From the NCBI GenBank assembly GCA_022316685.1, contig JAKJHU010000536.1:62001-126000 (forward strand): 64,000 nucleotides of DNA, read 5' to 3'. Shown piece by piece: positions 26,521-46,958 of the stretch. The DNA is from Progne subis subis. Its lineage: Eukaryota > Chordata > Aves > Passeriformes > Hirundinidae. The notes beneath the pieces were generated by a model. That model did not search any database. It had not been told where the DNA came from and saw nothing but the letters and a program-made list of their open reading frames with translations. Position numbers and translations under genes: made by a program. Numbering within the stretch: the first letter of the stretch is position 1; every line of letters starts with the position of its first letter.

Positions 26521-26690
26521 GAATGATGGAAACACAGAATCATAGAATGGTTTGTGTTGAAAAGGACCTTGGAGAAGATGTTGTTCCAACTCTTCTGACG
26601 TGGGCAGGGACATCTTCCACCAGACCAGGTTGCTCGTAGCACCTCCCAGCCTGACCTTGAATATTTCATTAAAGACATACAACTTCATAA
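26521..26690 (-). mobile_element. CR1 LINE 3'-end fragment, reverse orientation
   Basis: The motif CAGAATCATAGAATGG, then TTGAAAAGGACCTTGGAGAAG, TGGGCAGGGACATCTTCCACCAGACCAGGTTGCTC, and CAGCCTGACCTTGAATAT, in order, match the complement of the CR1 3' region abundant in birds. In the sister spacer only the inner part remains (56045-56132). Confidence 0.75.
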
Positions 26691-27489
26691 TATATGTTTC
26701 CCCAAGGTGTTGTTTTCTCTGTGGCCAAGATACAACCAAAATGTTGGTATATGTTGATGGTGAACCTGAAGGCTGTGAATGCAGAGTGAGGAGGGTGAGA
26801 GCTCAGTTCTGTGCCAGGAAAAGCGGTGAATCTGTGTGGGTTTGGCTGAGAAATGGTTTGATTTGCTGCTTGGTGCCAAAGCCAGAGCCATTTCTGTTCT
26901 GTTCTGATCCTGCTTTCTCTCTCATCAAGGACAATGACCTCAACAGTAACCGTTCCTGTAGAACCATAATTCTTGTCTAGAACAGCTAATTAATCCTGTG
27001 TGAAACCTCCATTATCCATCTGTATTTCTGTGCAACATTGCAATGTAGAATTTCTTCAGAGCTGTAATTGCACTTTCACTCAGGCCTTTGTTTCCAGGTT
27101 GGGTTGCAGCTCATTTTCGCAGTTCTCATCAGTACTTTTAAATTTGGAATTGTGCCTGTTGTTTTCCAGCAAATCTGTGCTTCAGCCACCTAGGAAAGAG
27201 TTGTGTGTGTGTGGGAAACAGGAAGAATGGGAAGCAGGAGCAGTAAGAGAATCTGTTATAATTTGTCAGGAGATGTAACTTGAGAAAGAGGCAGATGAGA
27301 AGCTGTTTAAAGTGCTGGTTTCATACCTGTGCAAGGTGAGCAGGCCATGCAGTAGAAAGTTGCTGAGGACAGGACTAATTGTTCAAATGAAGGCCCCTGT
27401 CCTGCTGTCCAGTGTAAGTCTTTAGGGCCACACTTGCAGCTTGAGACCTGAGTGACTTCTCGGTGCTCTCAGGGATGAATTTGAAGGCC

Positions 27490-27522
27490 AAGGCCTAGAA
27501 CCAAGGCCTAGAACCAAGGCCT
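27490..27522 (+). repeat. Tandem 13-mer AAGGCCTAGAACC, 2.5 units
   Basis: Two full units and a partial third lie head to tail, conserved in the sister spacer at 56943-56975. Confidence 0.8.
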
Positions 27523-28077
27523 TCACTGTGAGCATCTCTGAGAGCTTGTTGTCTTCTAATGCTTCCCTGCCTTATCTGATTCATGGTTGGGTTTTCTGCA
27601 GGCTTTTCTTTTTCATTTTTTCCCCTTGATTTACTCTGTATGTGGGTACACTTACAGTTATCAACAACCTATCTTTTTTAGGAATGTATGGAGTGTTCAT
27701 GTCTCTTGTTGCAGTGGGAGTGGAAGGCAGGAGATGTGAGAGTGACTTTGTGTTCTGTTCCTGCTGGGAGAAATAGATGGAAATATGACTTTAGTAGAGG
27801 TTGCATCTGTGTGGTGGAGAAGAGCAGGTGATAAAGACAGGGAGGAGATTCCCTCTGAGCAATGGTTTGATGAGCCATTGTCCCTTGGATGACTGCTGAT
27901 CTTTTAGGATGGTTGTTTATCAACTGTGTGCTTTAGAATCCTTCAGTTCCTTATCATGATGGGGTGAGCAGACAAATGTACCTCCCTTGTGGGTGTGGCT
28001 GCAGTGAACTATCATCTCATGATCAATTGGACCAGAGAGGAGATGGCCACAAGCAAAACCTCCCAGCTGCATGGCGC

Positions 28078-28096
28078 AGAAGAAGAAGAAGAAGAG
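28078..28096 (+). repeat. (AGA)n microsatellite
   Basis: About six AGA units, repeated at 57541-57560 in the sister spacer. Confidence 0.8.
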
Positions 28097-28559
28097 AGGG
28101 GAGCTGTGTGTGTGAGGCTGGAGAAGAAGTCGGTCATTCCCTTGCCTGTCCTTTGTCATAGATAACACAGGCCCGTGCCTGATGGAGTGCAGTGTGATTG
28201 GAGTTGCTTCTGTGGAGCAAGTGAGAGCTACAAAATGTTATTGCATCTGTTCATTTCTCTGTGTTCCTGACTCTGCACTGCTTGTTGTCATGAGCTCAGC
28301 CTGAGCGTGTCTGATCCTGTGTGGAAGGTCTCCTCTGTCCCGATTGCCCGAGTGCAGGTGCAGTTCCCACACGCACCTGTGATGTTTCCAGCTGTACAGA
28401 GGAAGGGTTTCATCAGCACAGGGGTGCTCACCCAGGAGCACTTTGTCTGTCGTGTAATAATGCAGAAACATCTCTGCTGCGGTGGTCAAAGTGCAGAGCA
28501 GCCACCCAGCCCAGCCAAGGTTTCCATGAACAGATCAGGGGCCAGGGGGGAACCTGTGC

Positions 28560-29260
28560 AGTGTCCCCCACATCATCACGTGGAGGAACATGCTGGGCAA
28601 TCCTCTGGAGGCTGTTAAATGGCTGAGGAACAGGCTGCACACTCATCTCCAAGAGTTATTGGCAGTGGCTCCACGTCCAGCTGGAAAGCAGTAACTTGTG
28701 TTGTCCCTCAAGGGTCCTTGCTGGGACCAGGACTGTTTAGTACCTCCATGGACAATGGGATCGAGTGCACCTTGAGAACATTTGCAGCTGCAGCAGTGTG
28801 AGTTGATTCCCCAGAGGGCAGAGATGCCAGCGAGGGATTGGCTGGAGCAGTGGCCCCGTGCAACCCTCAGGAAGGTGAACAGGGCAAAGTGCAAGGTCCT
28901 GCAGCCGGGTTAGGGCAATCCCCAGTTTGAACAGAGAGCAGGGGACAGGGAAGCGCTTAGCAGAGAAGGAACTTTGGGTTCTTGGTGCGTGACAAGATGG
29001 GACATGAGCCGCCCATGGGCACCTGCTGCTCCGATTGTGTCCTGCACTGCACACCAGTTTTGTGCCCGGCAGGTCGAGGGAGATCCTTCCCCCCTCTAAA
29101 CGCTTTTTGTGAGACCATGGACTGCATGCAGATCCTGGGCCAGTGTCCCAAATGGACATGCTGGAGTCCCCAGAGGGATCATGGGAATTGATCTGAGGGT
29201 TGGAACATCTCTGCTGTGCAGAAGGACTGAAGGAGCTTAGGTCTTCAAGCATGGAGAAAT
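28560..29260 (+). mobile_element. Degenerate CR1 LINE fragment, reverse-transcriptase region
   Basis: Translation near 28675-28790 reads TSSWKAVTCVVPQGSLLGPG, then DNGIECTL and a degenerate FA..A motif, as in CR1 reverse transcriptase. Further on come EQWPRATLRKVNRAKCKVLQP-like and KDLGVL-like remnants. Frameshifts and loss of the catalytic Asp residues show it is dead. The copy is at 58020-58720. Confidence 0.75.
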
Positions 29261-29912
29261 GATACCTCTGTGATGACTTTTCAAATTGTCTCGCTTTATC
29301 ATTTTTAAATAAGTTATAAGAAATATGGACAGGCCCTTTTACAAGGGCTGGTGGTCATCGGACAGCAGAGAAGTGTTTTTAACTAAAAGAAGGAGGTTTT
29401 GATTAGGAGAAAGCTTTGCAGTGGGTTGTGAGAAAATGGACATATTGCCCAGAGGTTTTGGATATGCCTCCAACATTCAAGTCTAGAGAAAGTGTTCCTG
29501 CTGGCAGAGGTGTGGATTAAATGACCTTTAAAGAAAAGTTGAAGTGTGAAACTGAACACATTGTTTAGCTTTTGAAGGACTCAGCGTTGCTTTGCACTTC
29601 CCATTGTCAGGCGCTCAGCTATGGAGATGCAGATGAAACAACTTTAATGAGTAAATCAAAAGAGTAAATGTTTTTTTGTCTTGGCATGGGGGTTGCTTAC
29701 AGTGCTGGGCTGATTTATAGCTCAGATTAATTCATCCCAGTTAATGAAGGGACAAGTCAAGAGATGTGACAAAGTTCGAAAAAACTCTTAATTCCCTAAA
29801 TTATGGTTTATTGCAGCAGTAGATGTGCCGTGATTTTATTAAAAAGAGCTAAATTCCATTTTTTACTGCCCTTTCATGAATGTCTGCTTCCAGTGTTCAT
29901 TGTGACTGGAAA

Positions 29913-29933
29913 GGATGCGCTAAAAGCAGCGGA
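29913..29933 (+). promoter_or_regulatory. CSE-like element of B3
   Basis: GGATGCGCTAAAAGCAGCG, 474 bp before the B3 ATG, has the GATGxCGCT..AAAAG arrangement seen in the A-family elements (GATGGCGCT..TAAAAG). It is conserved at B5 (59411-59431). Confidence 0.4.
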
Positions 29934-29993
29934 GAGCACATCTGAGATGGAAGCGCGTGGACCGAATGAAGCCGGTGCCGGTGCTGTTGGTGT

Positions 29994-30386
29994 TGGCCGC
30001 GGCGGAGAGAGGCCGGTGCCGGTGGCGCCCCGAGCCCCGCCCCAAGCCGGGCCCCGTTGAGCGCGGCCATCGGGCGGCTGCAGCGGCGTCGCGGCGCCTC
30101 CGGGTGCCGCTGTTGGCCGGCGCCGAGCGGCGCTGGAGCCGCGGCCGCCGCAGCGTCCTGCCCCCGCAGGCTGCTCGCTCGCCCGGCGCCGGCCACAGCG
30201 GCAGCGGCAGCGGCAGCGGCAGGCGGCGGAGGGCGGCGCTGGGCGCGGAGCGGCGGCGTCCGAGGCGGCCCGAGCGGCCCGGCTGCGCGGCGGCGGCCCG
30301 AGCGCTGTGCGGCGAGAGCGGCCGCGAGGGAGGCAGGGCAGCGGCGGGAGCGGTGCGGGAGCGCGGCGAGCGCTGCGGGCCGGAGA
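29994..30386 (+). promoter_or_regulatory. B3 GC-rich promoter-proximal region and 5' UTR
   Basis: Shared B-family leader with GC box and four CAGCGG units. The flank just upstream (29870-29993) is the B3/B5 type. Confidence 0.65.
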
Positions 30387-32847
<2,461 letters not shown>

Positions 32848-35492
32848 GTCTGTAAAGCCTCTCGCTTGCGCTGTTCGCATTGAGCATTTCTAAACCTTCA
32901 TCCTCCTTTCCCTCTCTTTGCCTGAGATGTGTCTCTCTGCAATGCCCGGCGCGCTCCCACTCTCCTTCGGTGGTTAAAGTTTCTGGGACAGTTTAGGGAC
33001 TTTGACTACCTCTGCATTTATATTTGCGGCTGTGAATGCGGTCAATCAATTTCTTGAGATTTTCCCTTCGATTCCTGTTTCCTAAGATTGATCTAGTTGA
33101 CGTCTTTGTCAGCTGGTGAATACCCTGTTTCGGTATAGGACAGGCAAAAGAAACACTTCCTGTGACATCCTGAACCACAAAGTTGCATATGATCCTAGCT
33201 CTTTTCTCTTTATCCTCCCATGTGTTGCAGGTGTGTTGCTGTAGAAATGGTAACTTTGCGGAGGGTGACTCTTATTTTCGAGGAATTATTTACCTGATGA
33301 CAGAGCGTTGGCACCAGCTGTTTCACAAATTAAAGTTGTAGATTGTTCTTCGCTATTGAATATTCCCACCTTCGGCTGTGTGTCCTTCCGGATTTTGCAA
33401 AGGCTAGTGGAGAGAATGGCAGCAGTAGTGGGATGGATAAATTGCATCCAGGCGCGGTTTGTCCCGATCTTTGTAAAGTTCTTTTCTTACCCTGTAGAAT
33501 GTGACTGGGAGCGTAAGTGGGACAGGTTACTTATTGCAGGATTCCAGGCATCATTTCTCCCTGCAGGTATTTTTCTTTCAGGTTTTGTGTTTATTTCGTT
33601 TGTCGTTCTTTTGTACTTTTTTCCCCATCCTCAGTGATATTTTCTTGTATTGAAGGCAGCAGTGAAGGTGCAGAGTGGCATATCAAAAGAAAAAAAAACC
33701 AGTAAAATTCACAGGTGTAGGCTCAGTGAGGAGATTCTTGGTGTTCTACTTCTGCTGAGTGAAATATTGGAAATGTTTTGAAACTCCTCTCTTGTTTCAT
33801 CACACATTCAGGTTCAACTGAGAATATTTGTCTACAAATATTTTCAGATTTTTTAGGAGTTGCTTTACTCCTTAAAAATGAAAAGCTTCCTGGTCGTTCT
33901 TTCTGGAGCAATGTCCATGGACCAGGTTTATAGCTGGGCAAAACCCCGTCGGTTAATGCTCTTGAGGTGCTGGGCTTCAAAGGAGGTGTGGGGATCCGTG
34001 AATAGGAAATTTACAGCTTGTTCCTGTGCCGTGTGCCTTCCCATCTTTTGAGGCATTGAGCAAATGCTTACACTACAGGACGGATTTCTTTTGTTCAGAC
34101 ATTATTTTAGCTGCAGCTAAGCCACAGAATTGGATCTCCAAAAGCAAAACCCTCTGTTTGGCGCTTCAGAGCCTGGTTTGTATTTGTATGTCCCTTGTCC
34201 AAAGAGACATTCGCTTTTCAGTGGCTTTTGTTTTTATGTTGGAATGGATCGCCAAGTTCCCGGGCATGGCTGGTGCATGCTGTCTAAGAAAGAACTGTGT
34301 GATGGGGTAATGTGTGTAATCACGAGCTGTAGAGTTCCAGGCTCCAATGAACAATCTGAAAGTGATGGCTGGAGGATGTAAACAACACAGGTTGATCCCG
34401 AGCATCCGAGGAAGTGCAGGTGCAAGCTTACAAAGTCCGTGAAGGGAGGTCAGTCCCTTGGACAATTCACTTTGAGCGGGGATCGTCATCACCGCATCTG
34501 GTGTGGTGGGGATTGGTAGACGAACGTCACTGGTGACATTGCAGTGAGCGTCGTTTTGGTTTATACAAAGGCAGAGACAAAATAAATCAAGCGAGATGAT
34601 TTATTAAAGAAAACGTGGGTCCTGATGTAGCATCGATACCCGACTGTGACGGACAAAAGCTCTCTAACAGTTTAATGTTAGAAAGTGTGTGTTTATACAC
34701 GGGCAGCGGGCAGCGTGCGGGATCGCTCCCAAATACTCACCGGAATTTACAGGTGATCACAGAGTCCTTTTATTTACAAAAGCATGGAATACCCCAAACA
34801 CAAATGCATATTCATGACCCTGGTACATCCCATTCCCCGCTTCGTATGGTAATTAGCTCAAAGGCAATTAAGCATGCGTAGTTTGTTCTTTGGAATGGGT
34901 CGGTGGTCCTTTCCATGGGGAGGGGTCCCCAAAATGAGGAAGTAAGGAAGTCTTACTCGTCCTGACCTTTCTCCCTTTTCGGTGCAAATGTGATCAATGA
35001 ACCCTTGGTAGGACTCCTATGTCCTGCCTTCGTGACTGTTTCTGGGCAGAGGAGGCCTACACTTGTCTTATGTTCTAAAAGGTATTGATCAGCTTCTGCA
35101 TTCTTCATTATCAGCACAGCTAACCGAACATAAAGCTGACAAAGTAATCAGTTATTCTAATACGGAAGAGTGATCCCAAACCCAGTTGCTCTTAGTTAAT
35201 TACTACCTTTGAATTTCAGCAAAGCCTACTTATCTGTAGTTAATTTCCGCAAAGCTTATATCAAACTATGATTTTAACCACTCTAAAGTCCTTAATTCTC
35301 TAAAGTTTCTGTCTCAAAGACAGCCGCCAAAGCTGTGCCATTCGTATCAGAAATTGTTGTTTTGAACGAATTCATGCAGCACTCGTTGTAATATTCCCCC
35401 AGCCATCTTAAAAGAACTGTATCATAAACCAACATTCCAAGGATGTTTTCCGATGCGATACATAAAATCAAATCACAGGAGTTCTCTACTTG
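32848..35492 (+). other. B3-A3 spacer (B-to-A type, with deletion)
   Basis: No gene is visible. It is a copy of the other B-to-A spacers but lacks about 186 bp at 33506, where the others carry the segment equivalent to 3532-3717. The rest is near-identical. Confidence 0.8.
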
Positions 35493-35512
35493 GCGTCTGA
35501 TGGCGCTGCGGT
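35493..35512 (+). promoter_or_regulatory. CSE-like promoter element of A3
   Basis: GCGTCTGATGGCGCTGCGGT, identical to the A1 element, 453 bp before the ATG. Confidence 0.5.
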
Positions 35513-35945
35513 AAAAGATCAAAGACGAGATGTGCTGGAGACAAGCACAAGGCACATGTCCCCGCTGAACGGGAGCCCAGGACTCGGGGCCGGCGGTGTC
35601 ACCCCCGAGAGCCTCCGGTGTGCGAGGCGGGCGGGCAGCGCTGGGCAGCGCTCGGTGCCTGCAGTGCCGGGAGGAGGCTGCGGGCGCCGCTGCTGACCGA
35701 GAGGAGCGAGAGGAGCTGGGAGCGCTCCCGGCAGCCCCGCCCGCTGCGGATCGGCTCGGTCACTCGATCGCTGGATTCATCAGCCGGCAGCCGGGCGATC
35801 TGCGATCGTCCTCTCGGTGCGGATCTGTGCAGCGGAGAGGCGAAAGAGGCGGCGACAGTGGCCGGGAGCGGAGAGCCCGGTAGGAAAGCTCAGCAAGCGC
35901 GGGTACCTGAGCAGCGGGCGGCAGCGGGGAGCTGCCGCGGCGGAG
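35513..35945 (+). promoter_or_regulatory. A3 5' UTR and proximal promoter
   Basis: Shared A-family leader followed by a specific stretch (35760-35930) that is the same as in A1. Confidence 0.6.
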
Positions 35946-44100
<8,155 letters not shown>

Positions 44101-44492
44101 TGGCCGCGGCGGAGAGAGGCCGGTGCCGGTGGCGCCCCGAGCCCCGCCCCAAGCCGGGCCCCGTTGAGCGCGGCCATCGGGCGGCTGCAGCGGCGTCGCG
44201 GCGCCTCCGGGTGCCGCTGTTGGCCGGCGCCGAGCGGCGCTGGAGCCGCGGCCGCCGCAGCGTCCTGCCCCCGCAGGCTGCTCGCTCGCCCGGCGCCGGC
44301 CACAGCGGCAGCGGCAGCGGCAGCGGCAGCGGCGGAGGGCGGCGCTGGGCGCGGAGCGGCGGCGTCCGAGGCGGCCCGAGCGGCCCGGCTGCGCGGCGGC
44401 GGCCCGAGCGCTGTGCGGCGAGAGCGGCCGCGAGGGAGGCAGGGCAGCGGCGGGAGCGGTGCGGGAGCGCGGCGAGCGCTGCGGGCCGGAGA
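44101..44492 (+). promoter_or_regulatory. B4 GC-rich promoter-proximal region and 5' UTR
   Basis: Shared B-family leader with GC box and five CAGCGG units. No CGCT element is seen at the expected upstream place (44015-44034). Confidence 0.65.
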
Positions 44493-46958
44493 ATGGCGCT
44501 GAGGCGGCGGCAGAGGCGCGGGCCGGGCGGCGGGCGAGCGCTGCCGGCCGCGCTGCTGCTGTGCCTGTGGTGCCGGGCGGCGGCCGAGCGGCTCCGCTAC
44601 GCCATCCCCGAGGAGCTGGCCACAGGCTCGCTCGTGGGGCCGCTGGCGCGGGACCTGGGGCTCAGCGCGGACGAGCTGCCGGCGCGCAAGCTGCAGGTGG
44701 CGTCTGCCGGCAAGAAGCAGCCGAAATATTTCACGGTGAATGAGGAGAACGGGAACCTGTACATGAACGAGAGGCTGGACCGGGAGGAGATGTGCGGCGA
44801 CTCGGCGACCTGCTCCGTCAGCTTCGAGGTGATGGTAAAGAACCCACTGAACATTTTCCGTGTTGAAGTGTACATCGAGGACGTGAATGACAACTCCCCG
44901 GTGTTCAGCAAGGCTGCTCTGGACCTGGAGATTAGTGAATGGACGCTTCCCGGTGCTCGTTTTCCGCTCGAGATGGCCCGAGATACGGACGTAGGAAGCA
45001 ATTCTCTGCTGACTTATCAGCTCACCAGCAACCCCTCCTTCTCACTGTCCATGAAGGAAAAGCCAGGTGGCAAGAAACAGCCGGAATTGGTGCTGGAGAC
45101 TGCGTTGGACCGGGAGAAGCAGAGCTCCTTTGAGTTGGTGCTGACAGCTGTGGACGGCGGCGACCCCGCGAGGTCCGGAACTGTCCAGGTTCACATCAAT
45201 GTGACAGACGCCAATGACAACCCGCCCGTGTTCAGCAAAAGCCTCTACGAGGCGCGAGTGGCGGAGAATTTGCCGGTGGGGTCGGTGGTGCTGCAGGTAC
45301 GGGCCACGGATGCAGATGCAGGCTCGAACGGGCGAGTGTCCTACTCCTTCAGCAGCGTCCCGGATACTGTCAGAGCGTTGTTCGCTGTGGACAGTGACAG
45401 CGGGGAGGTCAGGACGGTGGGTCCCCTGGATTTCGAGGAGAAGAGTAATTACAACTTCGGCCTGGAGGCGAGAGACGGCGGCGGGCTCACCGATCACTGT
45501 GAAGTGCAGATCGACATCACAGACGAAAATGACAACGCACCCGAGATCACCATTCTGTCTTTGTCGAGTCCTGTGCCTGAGGACGCGCCTGCAGGCACTG
45601 TGGTGGCCCTGCTGAACGTGAACGACCCGGACTCCGGCGAGAACGGTCAGGTGTCGTGCGAGCTGTCGGGAGAGGCGCCGCTGTCGATCGTGGCGTCGCC
45701 GGGCGGCTCGTACAAGGTGGTGACGGCGAGCGCGCTGGACCGCGAGCAGGCGGCCGAGCACCGCGTGACGGTGGTGGCCCGGGACCGGGGCAGGCCGGCG
45801 CTGCGGAGCAGCGCGGAGCTGGTGCTGGAGGTGTCGGACGTGAACGACAACGCGCCGGTGTTCGAGGAGGCGGCGTACAGCGCGTACGTGGCGGAGAACA
45901 ACGCGGCGGGCGCGCTGGTGCTGCGCGTGCAGGCGCGGGACGCGGACGCGGGCGCCAACGGGCGCGTGAGCTACTGGCTGGCGGGCGGCAGCGCGGGCGC
46001 GGCGGGCGCGGCGCCGCCGGTGTCGGTGGAGGCGCGGAGCGGCGCGCTGTACGCGCAGCGCTCCTTCGACTACGAGCGCTGCCGCGAGTTCGCGGTGGCC
46101 GTGCGGGCGCAGGACGGCGGCGCGCCGGCGCGCAGCTCCACGGCCACGGTGCGCGTCTTCGTGCTGGACCGCAACGACAACGCGCCGCGGGTGCTCTGGC
46201 CGGCGCCGGCGGCGGCGGCGGGAGAGGCGGCGGGAGCGGCGGCGACTCCTTTCGAGGTGGTTCCGCGCTCGGCCGAGGCCGGCTACCTGGTGGCCAAGGT
46301 GGTGGCGGTGGACGCGGACGCGGGGCGCAACGCGTGGCTGTCGTACGAGCTGGTGCAGGCGTCGGAGCCGGCGCTGTTCCGCGTGGGGCTGCACAGCGGC
46401 GAGGTGCGCACGGCGCGGGCCGTGTCCGAGCGGGACGCGGCCAAGCAGCGCGTGGTGGCCGTGGTGAAGGACCACGGGCAGCCGGCGCTGTCGGCCACGG
46501 CCACGCTGCACGTGGTGCTGGCCGAGAGCTTGCAGGAGGCGCTGCCGGAGCTGAGCGAGCGGGCGGCGGGCGCCGAGGCGCCGGCGGCCGAGCTGCAGTT
46601 CTACCTGGTGCTGGCGCTGGCGCTGCTGTCGGCGCTCTTCCTGCTGAGCGTGGCGCTGGCCGTGCTGGCTCGCCTGCGCCGGGCCGGGCCGCCCGCCGTG
46701 CTGCGCTGCCTGGGCGCGCAGCGCTTCTCGGTGGCCGGCGCCGCCTTCCCGGCCGACTTCTGCGAGGGCACCTTGCCCTACTCCTACAACCTGTGCGTGG
46801 CGGCGCCGGCCCGCGCCCTGCCCGAGGCCGCTTGGCCGCCGCCGCCCGTGCCCATCCTGTCGGCGGAGGAGCTGCTGCCCGCCGATTCCTGCCAGAAACC
46901 GAGCCCCAACAGCGGCGCCGAGACCGGGGAGCCGCCCGCCGACCCCGATGCACCGCAG
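44493..46958 (+). CDS. B4: intact gamma-B-type protocadherin variable exon
   Basis: This is the only unbroken unit: 822 codons from ATG to the splice donor (GTCTGTAAAG at 46959), the usual size for a gamma variable exon. The frame is open upstream into the 5' UTR, but this ATG is chosen because the signal peptide ([14 protein letters not shown]) follows directly and the position is conserved in all B units. Calcium motifs close EC1 at residue 130 (DVNDN), EC2 at 239 (DANDN), EC3 at 344 (DENDN), EC4 at 449 (DVNDN) and EC5 at 559 (DRNDN, atypical). EC6 ends before a membrane span at residues 703-728. The cytoplasmic part of about 95 residues carries [10 protein letters not shown]. As known for PCDHGB, it would be spliced to shared constant exons and act in homophilic recognition between neurons. 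If unspliced, it would end with eleven extra residues and a stop at 46992-46994. Confidence 0.97.

Larger units (their letters stand above)
22960..29993 (+). other. A2-B3 spacer (A-to-B type, 7.0 kb class)
   Basis: No gene is visible. It is near-identical to 52689-59494 between A4 and B5. It contains imperfect internal repeats (23460-23580 resembles 24355-24500, sharing CTGTCTGTCTG), CR1 fragments on both strands, a GAA repeat, and a block of about 278 bp (26311-26588) that the sister spacer lacks. Confidence 0.8.

Noticed and set aside
28619..28801. Possible active retrotransposon reverse transcriptase
   Set aside because: The CR1 match is short, frame-broken and lacks the catalytic Asp pair; it is a dead fragment.
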